Origin: Marilutibacter chinensis
Lineage (GTDB): Bacteria; Pseudomonadota; Gammaproteobacteria; Xanthomonadales; Xanthomonadaceae
Direction of reading: 5' to 3'
NCBI RefSeq assembly: GCF_021725675.1
Contig: NZ_JAKJPO010000003.1
Coordinates: forward strand, 62,001 to 126,000
DNA length: 64,000 bases
A program made the translations under genes and the position numbers. Under the pieces are notes generated by a model. The model worked only from the letters and a program-made list of their open reading frames with translations, had not been told where the DNA came from and made no database searches. Positions 42,913-52,452 of the stretch are shown one piece after another. Numbering within the stretch: the first letter of the stretch is position 1; every line of letters starts with the position of its first letter.

Positions 42913-45900
42913 ATGCATATCTCACCCGGCCGTCGAAGCGGCCGTCTTCTCGTTGCTGTCCTGGGAGTCGTGTCGCTGGCGGCGTTCGCCGGCCACGCCG
43001 ACGCCCAGGTCGTCGTCAGCCAGGTCTACGGCGGCGGCGGCAACTCCGGCGCCACCTGGCGCAACGACTTCATCGAACTCCGCAACAACGGCGCCAGTGC
43101 GGTCGACCTGACCGGCTGGAGCGTCCAGTACGCCTCGTCCAGCGGCAGCTCCTGGCAGCGCACCGAGCTGTCGGGCAGCATTGCACCGGGCGGCTACTAC
43201 CTGGTCCAGCAGGCGCAGGGCTCCGGCGGCACCGCCGACCTGCCGGCGCCGGACGCGATCGGCACGATCAGCATGTCGTCCAGCAACGGCAAGGTCGCCC
43301 TCGTCAACGGCGGCGGTGCGCTCAGCGGCACCTGTCCGCTCACGGAAACCGTGGTGGTCGACTTCGTCGGCTTCGGCAGCGCCAACTGCTTCGAGGGCGC
43401 CTCCGCGACCCCGTCGCTGAACAACACCTCGGCGGCACTGCGCAACGGCGACGGCAGCGTCGATACCGACGACAATGGCGCCGACTTCACCCGCGGCGAA
43501 CCGAACCCGCGCAACAGCGGTGCCGAGCCTCCGGATCCGCCGGATCCGCCGGTCGCGCTGAGCATCTCCCAGATCCAGGGCGACGGTCTGGTCTCGCCGC
43601 ACGTCGACAAAGCCGTGATCACCGAAGGCGTGGTGACCGCGCTGAAGTTCAACAACGGCTTCTTCCTGCAGAGCGCGAACGACGACGGCAACCCCGCCAC
43701 CTCGGACGGCATCTTCGTGTTCACCGGCAGCGCCCCGACGGTTGCGGTCGGCGACAACGTGCGGGTCACCGCGACGGTCACCGAGTTCACCCCGTCATCG
43801 AACCCGAACCAGCTGGGCATCACCGAACTGGTCACTCCGACGATCGAAGTGCTGTCGACCGGCGCGGCCCTGCCGGTACCGGTCGAACTGACCGCCGCCG
43901 AACTTGGTCCCGATGCGCTCCCCGGCACCCTGGAGAGGCTCGAGGGCATGCGCGTGAGCGTGGCCGAAGCGGTGGTGATCGCAGCGTCGGGCGGACGCCT
44001 CGACGAGAACGACGCGCGAGCGTCGACCGACGGCGTGTTCCACGTGACCCTGCCGGGCGTCGCCCGTCCGTTCCGCGAAGCGGGCATCGGCGTGCTCGAC
44101 ACGATCCAGATCCCGGCCGACAAGGACCCGCCGCGCTTCGATACCAACCCCGAGCGGTTGATGGTGCGCAGTTGGGGCCAGGTCGGCGCCACGCCGCTGT
44201 CGGTCGACGCCGACGCGCAGGTCGCCGGACTGCTGGGCGTGCTCGACTACTACTCCGGCACCTGGGCGCTGCTGCCCGACGCCGCCACCCCGCCGACCGT
44301 CAGCGGCGGCCGCCTGCCCGAAGCGGTCAACGACCCCGACTACGACGAGGTCACGATCGCCAGCTTCAACCTGCTGCGGCTGTTCGACGAGATCGCCGAC
44401 GGCAACGGTGCGGTGACCCTGACGCCGGAAGCGCTCGACAGGCGCCTGGCCAAGGCCGCTTCGGCGATCTGCGACTACCTGAAGGCGCCGGACGTCCTCG
44501 GCGTGGTCGAGGTCGAGAACGCCCGCGTGCTGCAGCTGCTGTCGGACCGCATAGACGCCGGCTGCCCCGCGGCGCCCGGCTACGTGCCGTACCTGGAGCC
44601 GGGCAACGACGTCGGCGGCATCAACGTCGGCTTCCTGGTCAGCTCTCGCGCGGTCGAAGGCGGCGTCGCCCGGGTCGAAGTTCTGGACGTGACCCAGTTC
44701 GGCAAGGACACCCTGCTGAACAACCCGGACGGCAGCACCAGCCTGCTCAACGACCGTCCGCCGCTGCGCCTGCGTGCGCGCATCCACCAGGATGCCGGCA
44801 CCGCCTATCCGGTCACGGTGATCGTCAACCACCTGCGTTCGCTCAACGGCATCGACGACAGTTCGCCGGGCAGCAGCGGCTGGGCGACCACCAGCGAGCG
44901 GGTCCGTGCCAAGCGCGGTGCGCAGGCGGCCTACCTGGCCGGACTGGTCGAGCAGTTCCAGCAGGCCGATCCGGACGAACGGATCGTGCTGGTCGGCGAC
45001 TTCAACGCGTTCGAGGTCAACGACGGCTACGTCGACGTGATGGGCATCGTCCGCGGCGAAGCCGCTCCGGCCGACCAGGTGCTGACCTGGGTCGACAGCC
45101 CGCTGACCACGCCGCTGGTCGACGGCTCGCAACTGATCCCGGATCCGGCCGAGCGCTACTCGTACGTGTTCGCCGGCAGCGCGCAGACGCTCGACCACGT
45201 GCTGGTCAACGAGACGCTGGCGATGGACGCGGCGATGCTGGAGGTCGACCACGCCCGCATCAACGCCGACTTCGGCGTCGACAACTTCGACGATGCGTCG
45301 ATCGCGATCCGCTCGTCCGACCACGATCCGGTGCGCCTGAGCATCGCGGTGCCGGCGTTCCGCCGCGCCGACCTGTCGGTCAGCGCCTCGTCGGGCAGTG
45401 CCGGCGCCGAGGTCGGCGACACCGTCCGCTTCGACGCCAGCGTCGCCAATGCCGGCCCGGGCGAGGCGACGGTGGTGGCGGTCGCGTTCGTGTTCGATGC
45501 CCTGCTGTCGCCGTCACTGGCCGGCATCCCCGCGGACTGGGGCTGCACCGTGCCGAGGCAGGACACCGACGCCAACACCACCACCATCACCTGCCATGCC
45601 AACTCGCTCGATGCCGGCGCCACCACGACGTTCGCGATCGACGCGATCGTCCCCGCCTCCAGCGCGGGCGACGCGTTGCGGCTCGGCGTCGCCGCACAGT
45701 CGCAGGTCAACGATCCGGCCAACGCCGACAACCAGGCCAGCGTGACCGTTCCGGTCGCCGCGCTGGGTTCGGCGGACCTGTCGGTGCGACTGATCGGCAG
45801 CGCCCATCCGCTCCGCCGCAACACCATCGCGACCTTCCTCGCGCCGGTGCGCAACGCCGGACCGGACGCGGCGGCCAACGTGCGGCTGGTGGTCGAGGGC

Positions 45901-46185
45901 AACGTCGAGGCCAACCGCGCCGCGATCGCCGCCCCGCGCGGCTGGTCGTGCAGTCGTGCGACCGGTACCGCCGCCGGCTTCCGCGCCGAGTGCACGCGCG
46001 AAGGTGAGATGACGCGCGGTACGCAGTGGCTGGCGTTCGCCGTCGTCGTCCCGGGCCGCCCGGCCGGCGGCGAGACGCTGTCGTTCAGTGCCGAGGTCGA
46101 CTCGGACACGCCGGATCCGCGCAGCGGCAACAACCGCGACACGCTGGATGCGCGCATCGGCCGCGGGCACGCGCGCGGTCGCTGA
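42913..46185 (+). CDS. ExeM/NucH-family extracellular nuclease
   Basis: A large secreted protein of 1090 residues with signal peptide (LLVAVLGVVSLAAFAGHADAQ). Domain order: a lamin-tail-like domain at about 32-190 (VVSQVYGGGGNSGATWRNDFIEL), an OB-like domain around 215-440, an endonuclease/exonuclease/phosphatase domain at about 475-800 (VLGVVEVENARVLQLL, GINVGFLVSS, VIVNHLRSLNGID, VLVGDFNAFEVND, SSDHDPVRL), then two CARDB/DUF11-like repeats (from about 820 and 955). Such enzymes degrade extracellular DNA for phosphate or biofilm remodelling. GGAAGG precedes the ATG. No C-terminal sorting (GlyGly-CTERM) signal was seen. Confidence 0.92.
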   Translation: MHISPGRRSGRLLVAVLGVVSLAAFAGHADAQVVVSQVYGGGGNSGATWRNDFIELRNNGASAVDLTGWSVQYASSSGSSWQRTELSGSIAPGGYYLVQQAQGSGGTADLPAPDAIGTISMSSSNGKVALVNGGGALSGTCPLTETVVVDFVGFGSANCFEGASATPSLNNTSAALRNGDGSVDTDDNGADFTRGEPNPRNSGAEPPDPPDPPVALSISQIQGDGLVSPHVDKAVITEGVVTALKFNNGFFLQSANDDGNPATSDGIFVFTGSAPTVAVGDNVRVTATVTEFTPSSNPNQLGITELVTPTIEVLSTGAALPVPVELTAAELGPDALPGTLERLEGMRVSVAEAVVIAASGGRLDENDARASTDGVFHVTLPGVARPFREAGIGVLDTIQIPADKDPPRFDTNPERLMVRSWGQVGATPLSVDADAQVAGLLGVLDYYSGTWALLPDAATPPTVSGGRLPEAVNDPDYDEVTIASFNLLRLFDEIADGNGAVTLTPEALDRRLAKAASAICDYLKAPDVLGVVEVENARVLQLLSDRIDAGCPAAPGYVPYLEPGNDVGGINVGFLVSSRAVEGGVARVEVLDVTQFGKDTLLNNPDGSTSLLNDRPPLRLRARIHQDAGTAYPVTVIVNHLRSLNGIDDSSPGSSGWATTSERVRAKRGAQAAYLAGLVEQFQQADPDERIVLVGDFNAFEVNDGYVDVMGIVRGEAAPADQVLTWVDSPLTTPLVDGSQLIPDPAERYSYVFAGSAQTLDHVLVNETLAMDAAMLEVDHARINADFGVDNFDDASIAIRSSDHDPVRLSIAVPAFRRADLSVSASSGSAGAEVGDTVRFDASVANAGPGEATVVAVAFVFDALLSPSLAGIPADWGCTVPRQDTDANTTTITCHANSLDAGATTTFAIDAIVPASSAGDALRLGVAAQSQVNDPANADNQASVTVPVAALGSADLSVRLIGSAHPLRRNTIATFLAPVRNAGPDAAANVRLVVEGNVEANRAAIAAPRGWSCSRATGTAAGFRAECTREGEMTRGTQWLAFAVVVPGRPAGGETLSFSAEVDSDTPDPRSGNNRDTLDARIGRGHARGR

Positions 46186-46211
46186 ACCCGGCTTCACGCA
46201 GTCCCGAACGA

Positions 46212-46241
46212 GGGCGCGGCCATCACGGCCGCGCCCTTTTT
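46212..46241 (+). terminator. Rho-independent terminator after the nuclease gene
   Basis: GGGCGCGGCC and GGCCGCGCCC pair around ATCAC and are followed by TTTTTC. It begins 26 bases after the stop codon. Confidence 0.93.
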
Positions 46242-46282
46242 CATGCCCGCTTCCGGCCCATCGGATATTCGCACGGCCTTTG

Positions 46283-46346
46283 CAGGAGCGGCGCGAGCCG
46301 CGACTGATTCTGTCGGGAAGGCCCATCGCGGCGTGGGCCGCTCCTG
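46283..46346. repeat. Dispersed REP-like palindrome
   Basis: CAGGAGCGGCGCGAGCCGCG at the left is answered by CGCGGCGTGGGCCGCTCCTG at the right, around a 24-base centre. It is the most symmetrical copy of the repeat also at 19801 and 63716. The gap 46242-46621 before the E1 alpha gene contains this repeat, GC-rich filler and no gene. Confidence 0.75.
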
Positions 46347-46621
46347 GCGCCCTGACCCGGGGAACGATTCGCGTCGCGGGCGCGAATCGAAGGGCGCGAA
46401 CGGGCGCGTAAAAGCGCAACGGTGACCCCCGTGTTTGCGCAACAGCATGCGGGTTGCGGACGCAGATCCGGGATCGCGGCCCGCTCCGCTCCTGCGGGCG
46501 ATGTTCCGGCCGCTCCGCACGCCATAGCGCTTTTCCTGCAGGCATGCATGTCGCAGCGCGCAACGGTCCCTTAAGGCCGCTTGGTTATCATCGGGGTCAC
46601 GTTTTACGGGAACCAGGCGCG

Positions 46622-47695
46622 ATGACCATCGCCGCGAAGTTCGAAATCGAGTACCTGCAATACCTCGACCCGCAGGGCAAGCCGATCGGCAAGCTGCCGC
46701 CGGCGTTCAAGGATCCGCAAGCGCTGCTGCCGCTGTTCAAGCAGATGCTGTTCGTGCGCACCTTCGACGACAAGGCGATCCGCCTGCAGCGCACCGGCAA
46801 GCTCGGCACCTACGCCGCCTGCCTCGGCCACGAGGCGACCCATGTCGGCATCGGCGCATCGATGCAGGAGGCCGACGTGTTCGCGCCCAGCTACCGCGAG
46901 TACGGCGCGCAGTTCATGCGCGGCGTGCAGGCGCGCGAGATCCTGTTGTACTGGGGCGGCGACGAGCGCGGCAACGACTTCGCCGGCCCGCGCCACGACT
47001 ACGCATGGAGCGTGCCGATCTCGACCCAGTGCCTGCACGCGGCCGGCGCCGCGCTGGCGTTCAAGCTGCGCGGCCAGAAGCAGCTCGCCGTCGCCTGCTG
47101 CGGCGACGGTGGTTCGTCGAAGACCGACTTCTATGCCGCACTGAACTCCGCCGGCGCCTATCAGCTGCCGCTGATCCTGTGCGTCATCAACAACGGCTGG
47201 GCGATCTCGGTGCCGCGCTCGGCGCAGACGGGCGCCCAGACCCTGGCGCAGAAGGGTCTGGCCGGCGGCCTGCATTGTCTGCAGGTCGACGGCAACGACC
47301 TGATTGCGGTGCTCGAGGGCATGCGCCGTTGCGCCGAGCGCGCCCGCAACGGCGAGGGCGGCAGCGTGATCGAATTCATGACCTACCGCCTGCACGACCA
47401 CACCACCGCCGACGACGCCCGCCGCTACCGCGACGACGCCGAGGTCAAGGACGCCTGGACCCGCGATCCGATGGTCCGCCTGCGCAACTACCTGACTGCG
47501 CAGAAGCTGTGGGGCGAGGACGAGGAGAAGACCTGGGCCGAGGAGTGCGCACGCAAGGTCGACGTCGAGATCAATGCCTATCTCGAGACGCCGGTGCAGC
47601 CGGTCGAGGCGATGTTCGATTACCTCTACGCCGACCCGCCGGCGGATCTGCTGGAGCAGCGCGAAGCCGCGATCCGTCGCGAGGGCCGCGCATGA
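46622..47695 (+). CDS. pdhA: 2-oxoacid dehydrogenase E1 component, alpha subunit
   Basis: Thiamine-diphosphate-binding half of E1, which decarboxylates a 2-oxoacid and passes the acyl group to lipoyl E2. 357 residues. The TPP motif is GDGGSSKTDFYAALNSAGAYQ...CVINN; the phosphorylation-loop-like region is YRLHDHTTADDARRYRD. The heterodimeric E1 type is shared by pyruvate and branched-chain complexes; I favour pyruvate or a mixed acceptor but cannot decide. ATGA overlap with the beta subunit. No E3 (lipoamide dehydrogenase) gene is adjacent. Confidence 0.88.
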   Translation: MTIAAKFEIEYLQYLDPQGKPIGKLPPAFKDPQALLPLFKQMLFVRTFDDKAIRLQRTGKLGTYAACLGHEATHVGIGASMQEADVFAPSYREYGAQFMRGVQAREILLYWGGDERGNDFAGPRHDYAWSVPISTQCLHAAGAALAFKLRGQKQLAVACCGDGGSSKTDFYAALNSAGAYQLPLILCVINNGWAISVPRSAQTGAQTLAQKGLAGGLHCLQVDGNDLIAVLEGMRRCAERARNGEGGSVIEFMTYRLHDHTTADDARRYRDDAEVKDAWTRDPMVRLRNYLTAQKLWGEDEEKTWAEECARKVDVEINAYLETPVQPVEAMFDYLYADPPADLLEQREAAIRREGRA

Positions 47696-48732
47696 ACAAG
47701 GCCGAGACCATGACCGCGACCCGCTCCAATGCACCCGCCGATGCGCCCGCCACCACGGCGATCACCCTGATCGAGGCGATCACCCAGGCGCTCGCGTACG
47801 AGATGCGCAACGACGACACCGTGCTGGTGCTCGGCGAGGACGTCGGCGTCAACGGCGGCGTGTTCCGCGCGACCGCCGGCCTGCAACAGCGATTCGGCCC
47901 AGAGCGCGTGCTCGACACTCCCCTCGACGAGACCACGATCGCCGGCCTCACCGTCGGCCTCGCCAGCCAGGGGATGAAGCCGGTCGCCGAGTCGCAGTTC
48001 GACGGCTTCATGTACCCGATGGTCGACCACATCGTCTGCCACGCCGCGCGCTTCCGCTACCGCACACGCGGCCGGCTGACCTGTCCGATGGTGCTGCGCG
48101 TGCCGTGGGGCGGTGGCATCCGCGCACCCGAGCACCACAGCGAAGCCAACGAGGCGATCTTCACCAACGTGCCCGGTCTGCGGGTGGTGATGCCGTCCTC
48201 GCCGGCGCGCGCTTATGGCCTGTTGCTGGCCGCGATCCGCGACCCGGACCCGGTGATCTTCTTCGAGCCCAAGCGCATCTATCGCCAGTACAAGGAGATC
48301 GTGCCCGACGACGGCGAGGCGCTGCCGCTGGATGTCTGCTTCGTGCTGCGCGACGGCAGCGACGTGACCCTGGTGACCTGGGGTGCGCAGGTGAAGGAGA
48401 CGCTGGAGGCGGCCGACAGGCTCGCGGCCGAGGGCATCAGCGCCGAGGTCATCGACGTGGCGACCCTGCGCCCGCTCGACTTCGCGACGATCGCCGAGTC
48501 GGTCTCGAAGACCGGACGCTGCGTGATCGTGCACGAGGCGCCGAAGACCGCCGGTTTCGGCGCCGAGATCGCCGCGCGCCTGGCCGAGGAGTCGATGTAC
48601 GACCTGCTCGCTCCGGTCGAGCGCGTCACCGGCTACGACACCCACATCCCGCTGTTCCGCCTCGAGATGAAGTACCTGCCGGGGGTGGATCGCATCGTCG
48701 CCGCGGCGAAACGCACGCTGGCCGCGGGCTGA
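47692..48732 (+). CDS. pdhB: 2-oxoacid dehydrogenase E1 component, beta subunit
   Basis: Partner of the alpha subunit, forming the E1 active site. 346 residues with an N-terminal extension of about 20 residues rich in Ala/Thr before ITLIEAITQALAYEMRND. Family blocks: VLVLGEDVGVNGGVFRAT, DTPLDETTIAGLTVGLA, PWGGGIRAPEHHSE, DPVIFFEPKRIYR and the transketolase C-domain (DVTLVTWGAQVKETLEAA). ATG 47692 overlaps the alpha stop; ATG 47710 is an alternative. Confidence 0.9.
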   Translation: MNKAETMTATRSNAPADAPATTAITLIEAITQALAYEMRNDDTVLVLGEDVGVNGGVFRATAGLQQRFGPERVLDTPLDETTIAGLTVGLASQGMKPVAESQFDGFMYPMVDHIVCHAARFRYRTRGRLTCPMVLRVPWGGGIRAPEHHSEANEAIFTNVPGLRVVMPSSPARAYGLLLAAIRDPDPVIFFEPKRIYRQYKEIVPDDGEALPLDVCFVLRDGSDVTLVTWGAQVKETLEAADRLAAEGISAEVIDVATLRPLDFATIAESVSKTGRCVIVHEAPKTAGFGAEIAARLAEESMYDLLAPVERVTGYDTHIPLFRLEMKYLPGVDRIVAAAKRTLAAG

Positions 48733-48766
48733 CACACACGCGCCGACCTGAGACGCAAGGACCGAC

Positions 48767-50179
48767 ATGAGCGACAAGAAGACCTTCCTGCTGCCCGACC
48801 TCGGCGAGGGCCTGCCCGACGCCACCATCGTCGAATGGTTCGTCAAGCCGGGCGACACGATCCGCCTGGACGACAACCTGGTCTCGATGGAGACCGCCAA
48901 GGCCGTCGTCGAGGTGCCGTCGCCGGTCTCCGGCAAGGTGCTGAAGCTGGCCGGCGAGCCGGGCGACGTGATCGTCACCGGCAAGATGCTGGCGGAGTTC
49001 GAGATCGATCCGTCGATGCCGCAGCGCGCCGAGGGCCAGGACACCGGCCATCACCACGGCGGCGGCGATCACGGCGTGGGCCATCAGGACCCGGCGCCGG
49101 ACGATCGCGTGGTCGCCTCCGACGAGGGCGGCGCCATTCCCCACGACGAGTCCATGCCCGTCGGCGCCGGGCGCACCGACAGCGGCACCGTGGTCGGCGC
49201 GATGCAGTCGTCCGACACCGTCCACAGCGAACAGGCCAGCAGCATCGGTGGCGTCAGGGCGATGCCGGCGGTGCGCGCGATGGCGCGCAAGCTCAAGGTC
49301 GACCTGGCCAGGGTCCGCGCGACCGGCGCCGACGGCGTGGTGACGATGGCCGACGTCAAGCAGGCCGCCGCCGATCCGTCCGCGCTGCTTCCCGCCCGCG
49401 GGGCCGCGGACCACGGCACCGATACCCGCGGCGCCGGCCCCGCCGCACACGGCGGGAGCGGCCCGGTACCGCAACGCTCGACGCTGTCGCAGGCAGGCAA
49501 GCCGATCCGCACCCGGCCGCCATCGGCCGCCGCCGCGCCCAGCGGCCAGCCCGAGCCGCTGAAGGGCGTGCGCCGCAACATGGCGCGGGTGATGGCCGAT
49601 GCGCACAGCAAGGTCGTACCGACCACCCTCGCCGACGACGCCGACATCCACGCGTGGATGCCCGGCAACGACATCACCGTGCGCCTGATCCGCGCGATCG
49701 TCGTCGCCTGCAGGACGGTGCCCGCGCTGAACGCCTGGTTCGACGGCGACAACCTGACCCGCACCCTGCATCCGCATGTCGACATCGGCATCGCGGTCGA
49801 CACCGACGACGGCCTGTTCGTGCCCGCGTTGCGCAACGCCGACGTGCTCGACGCGCGCGGCGTCCGCGAGGCGGTCAACCGCCTGCGCGCGCAGGTCGAG
49901 GACCGCAGCATTCCGGCTTCGGAGCTGACCGGCTACACGATCTCGCTGTCGAACTTCGGCATGTTCGCGGGCCGCTACGCGACGCCCGTGGTGGTGCCCC
50001 CGTGCGTCGCGATCATCGCCGCCGGCCGTGGCCGTCACCAGATGACGCCGGTGATGGGGGGCGTCGAGGCGCACAAGGTGATTCCGCTGTCGCTGACCTT
50101 CGATCACCGCGCCTGCACCGGCGGCGAAGCGGCGCGCTTCCTGCGCGCGATGATCGACGACCTCGCGCTGCCCAACTGA
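48767..50179 (+). CDS. pdhC: 2-oxoacid dehydrogenase E2 component, dihydrolipoyl acyltransferase
   Basis: Core of the complex, carrying acyl groups on lipoyl-lysine to CoA. 470 residues. Lipoyl domain at 5-80 with the modified Lys in SMETAKAVVEVPSP. Next is an unusual His/Gly/Asp-rich linker (GHHHGGGDHGVGHQD), then the peripheral subunit-binding domain (AMPAVRAMARKLKVDLARV), another disordered linker, and the catalytic domain from about 260. The active site reads FDHRACTGGEAARF: His is kept, but the usual Asp of DHRxxDG is Thr, a variant I believe occurs in other E2 proteins. Starts 34 bases after E1 beta. Confidence 0.9.
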   Translation: MSDKKTFLLPDLGEGLPDATIVEWFVKPGDTIRLDDNLVSMETAKAVVEVPSPVSGKVLKLAGEPGDVIVTGKMLAEFEIDPSMPQRAEGQDTGHHHGGGDHGVGHQDPAPDDRVVASDEGGAIPHDESMPVGAGRTDSGTVVGAMQSSDTVHSEQASSIGGVRAMPAVRAMARKLKVDLARVRATGADGVVTMADVKQAAADPSALLPARGAADHGTDTRGAGPAAHGGSGPVPQRSTLSQAGKPIRTRPPSAAAAPSGQPEPLKGVRRNMARVMADAHSKVVPTTLADDADIHAWMPGNDITVRLIRAIVVACRTVPALNAWFDGDNLTRTLHPHVDIGIAVDTDDGLFVPALRNADVLDARGVREAVNRLRAQVEDRSIPASELTGYTISLSNFGMFAGRYATPVVVPPCVAIIAAGRGRHQMTPVMGGVEAHKVIPLSLTFDHRACTGGEAARFLRAMIDDLALPN

Positions 50180-50204
50180 GCGCCGGAAGCCCCGGGAACC
50201 GCCC

Positions 50205-50240
50205 GCAGACGCCCGCGATCCCGCGGGCGTCTGCATTTAT
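50205..50240 (+). terminator. Rho-independent terminator of the E1-E2 operon
   Basis: GCAGACGCCCGCG and CGCGGGCGTCTGC pair perfectly (13 bp) around ATCC, followed by ATTTATT. It starts 25 bases after the E2 stop. Confidence 0.9.
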
Positions 50241-50398
50241 TACGCAAGATTTTCGAGTCGGAATAATAAATTGCAGTCTGGATCACAAAATATCCATGTC
50301 CAGCCGCTAGCTTGAGCAGGCGCCGATCCATCGCGCATCGCCACCGGGGGCAGGGACCCGGCATCCATGGACAACTTTGCAATGGAGAGGAAAAGCCA

Positions 50399-51199
50399 AT
50401 GGCCTCAGCAATGACTCCAGCCAAGCGTTTGCAGCTCCGCCTGTCGTCACTCCTCCTGCTCGGCCTGTGTACCGCGGCCGTGCATGCGGCTCCCAATTTC
50501 CAGTTGCCGGTCTGCGGCAAGAGCAGTACCCAGTGGAGGGTCAGCAACTGGTCCGGACACAACCCGGCGCATGCAGCCGACATCAACTGGGGATCCGGAG
50601 ACGCGGACCTCGGCAAGCCGGTCGCGGCAGCGGCCGCCGGCACCGTGATCAAGGCAGCGTATGACACCAACACCGGTTACGGCCGCAACATCGTCATCGA
50701 TCACGGCGGCGGCTGGCGTACGCGGTACGCGCACCTGAACGCGATGTCGGTGTCGAAAGGCCAGACGGTCAGGCGCGGACAGAAGATCGGCACGGTCGGC
50801 AAGAGCAGCGCGAAATACACCTTCGCCGCGCACCTGCACTACGAACAGATCTACAACGGCGTCGTGCGCGACCCCATCATCAACGGCGTGACGGTTCCCT
50901 ACGGCGGCGTCAGGTACTTCTCCGCCGGGGACTGCAACACCGGGTCCGGTGGAGCGACCGGCACGGTCAGGACCAACGGCGCCAACCTCAACGTGCGCGC
51001 CGGCCCCAGCACCAACTACTCGGTCGTCGGCAGCCTTGCCAATGGCAGCAAGGTGACGATCTACTGCCAGACCTATGGCCAGTCGATCACCGGCTACTAC
51101 GGCACCAGCTCGATCTGGAACCGCATCGGCAGTGGAAGGTGGATTCCGGACGCGTACACCTATACCGGCTCGAGCGGCTTCGTCGCGCCCAGGTGTTGA
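50399..51199 (+). CDS. Secreted M23 metallopeptidase with C-terminal SH3b domain
   Basis: Probably a peptidoglycan hydrolase that cuts cell-wall cross-bridges. 266 residues. Signal peptide to about residue 30 (LLLLGLCTAAVHA). M23 domain at about 45-175 with zinc motifs AHAADINWG (His, Asp) and HLHYEQ (HxH), plus GYGRNIVIDHGGGWRTRYAHL. C-terminal SH3b domain from about 190 (NGANLNVRAGPSTNYSVVGSLANGSKVTIYC). Four Cys residues suggest disulfides. GAGAGG precedes ATG 50399. The AT-rich 160 bases upstream (TAATAAATTG) form a likely promoter region. Such enzymes serve lytic predation in Lysobacter. Confidence 0.92.
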   Translation: MASAMTPAKRLQLRLSSLLLLGLCTAAVHAAPNFQLPVCGKSSTQWRVSNWSGHNPAHAADINWGSGDADLGKPVAAAAAGTVIKAAYDTNTGYGRNIVIDHGGGWRTRYAHLNAMSVSKGQTVRRGQKIGTVGKSSAKYTFAAHLHYEQIYNGVVRDPIINGVTVPYGGVRYFSAGDCNTGSGGATGTVRTNGANLNVRAGPSTNYSVVGSLANGSKVTIYCQTYGQSITGYYGTSSIWNRIGSGRWIPDAYTYTGSSGFVAPRC

Positions 51200-51310
51200 T
51201 TCCCTCCCCGGGGCGCCGGACCTGATCTGGCGCCGCCGCGCGCGGCCCGTCGACCTGCGCGTCGGCGGGCCCCGCTCCTACCCCGCATCGCTGTACAGGT
51301 GTGACCGCTG

Positions 51311-52234
51311 ATGACCCGTTCCCGCGCAGGCATCGCCGCAGTCGGCGCCGTCATCGTCGCCGGCGCGGTGCTGGCATGGCTTTCGACTTCGCGATCGGAC
51401 GATGCGCCGTCTCCGCAGGCCGAACTGACGGCGGAGCGATCGGACGACACGGCCCCGCCCCCCGCCGGGCGCACTGCCCCGGCCGGCTCGCGGACGGTGA
51501 GCGACGACCTCGACGGCGAGGTCAGGCGCGTGCAGGGCGACCCGGCCTATCTGCAGAGACTGCTGGCGATGTATGCGTCCGCGACCGACCTCGATACCCG
51601 GGGCGCGTTGCTGGCGGTCCTGCGCAGCGCCGCCGCCGACAACGAGGAGATCCTGCGCTTCGCGCTCGGGCTGGCCGACAGCTCGGACCCTGACAGGCGC
51701 CAGGACGGTCTGGCGTTGCTGGAAGCCTACCCGCTGGACAATGCGGAAGTCCGCAAGCTGCTCACGCGCCAGATCGAGGAGGAAACCGACCCTGCCATGC
51801 TCGGCCGGCTGGTCGGCATGCTGGAAGCGGCGGTGGTGCCAACCGAGGACGCGGCTCCGGTGGTCGAGCAGTTGGGCCGGCTGCGGGAGCATCCCGACCC
51901 GGAGGTCCGTGCCGCCAGCGTCACGCAGTCGGTCTCGTGGGACAAGGGCAGCGATCTCGAGAACATCCTTCATCGGGCCATCCTCGACGCCGCCCCGCAG
52001 GTGCGGCAGGCGGCGATAGGCGGCGTGACCGCGTCCGGCGTACGCTCGCCCCGCCTGAAGGATGCCCTGCTGGCGATCGCCGCCGACCCGGGTTCCGGCG
52101 CCGACGAGCGGTTCGCCGCGGTGCTGGCCCTGCAGGACTTCCCGCTCGATCGCGCGGAGTATGCGATCTACTCGCAGGCGGCGCGGATGATCGATGACGA
52201 CGACTCCGGCAGCCACGGCGGCCACGGCCACTGA
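51311..52234 (+). CDS. HEAT-repeat-like exported or anchored protein
   Basis: A 307-residue protein of unknown function. N-terminal hydrophobic segment (GIAAVGAVIVAGAVLAWL), then a Pro/Asp-rich linker, then helical repeats from about residue 75 (LDTRGALLAVLRSAAADNEEILRFAL; DPEVRAASVTQSVSW; APQVRQAAIGGV) resembling HEAT repeats. The tail is His/Gly-rich (GSHGGHGH) and may bind metal. It lies 111 bases after the M23 peptidase on the same strand and may assist or control that enzyme; this is inference. Confidence 0.65.
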   Translation: MTRSRAGIAAVGAVIVAGAVLAWLSTSRSDDAPSPQAELTAERSDDTAPPPAGRTAPAGSRTVSDDLDGEVRRVQGDPAYLQRLLAMYASATDLDTRGALLAVLRSAAADNEEILRFALGLADSSDPDRRQDGLALLEAYPLDNAEVRKLLTRQIEEETDPAMLGRLVGMLEAAVVPTEDAAPVVEQLGRLREHPDPEVRAASVTQSVSWDKGSDLENILHRAILDAAPQVRQAAIGGVTASGVRSPRLKDALLAIAADPGSGADERFAAVLALQDFPLDRAEYAIYSQAARMIDDDDSGSHGGHGH

Positions 52235-52452
52235 CGTGCCGCGCCGCGCTGCCAGCCCGGCGGGGTTCGCACCAGGGTCCTTCCCGCTCAAGCACGCGGA
52301 AGATCCGGGCTGCCGCAGGCGGCGAGAACCAGGACAGCCCCCCGGACTCCCGGGTGCGGCGTGACTTCCGCTGATCGCGACGGTTCGCGGCACCTTCGCC
52401 GGCGAACCGCCGGTATGCTCGCCAACACCTTCCCAGCGACGGAACCCACGCC

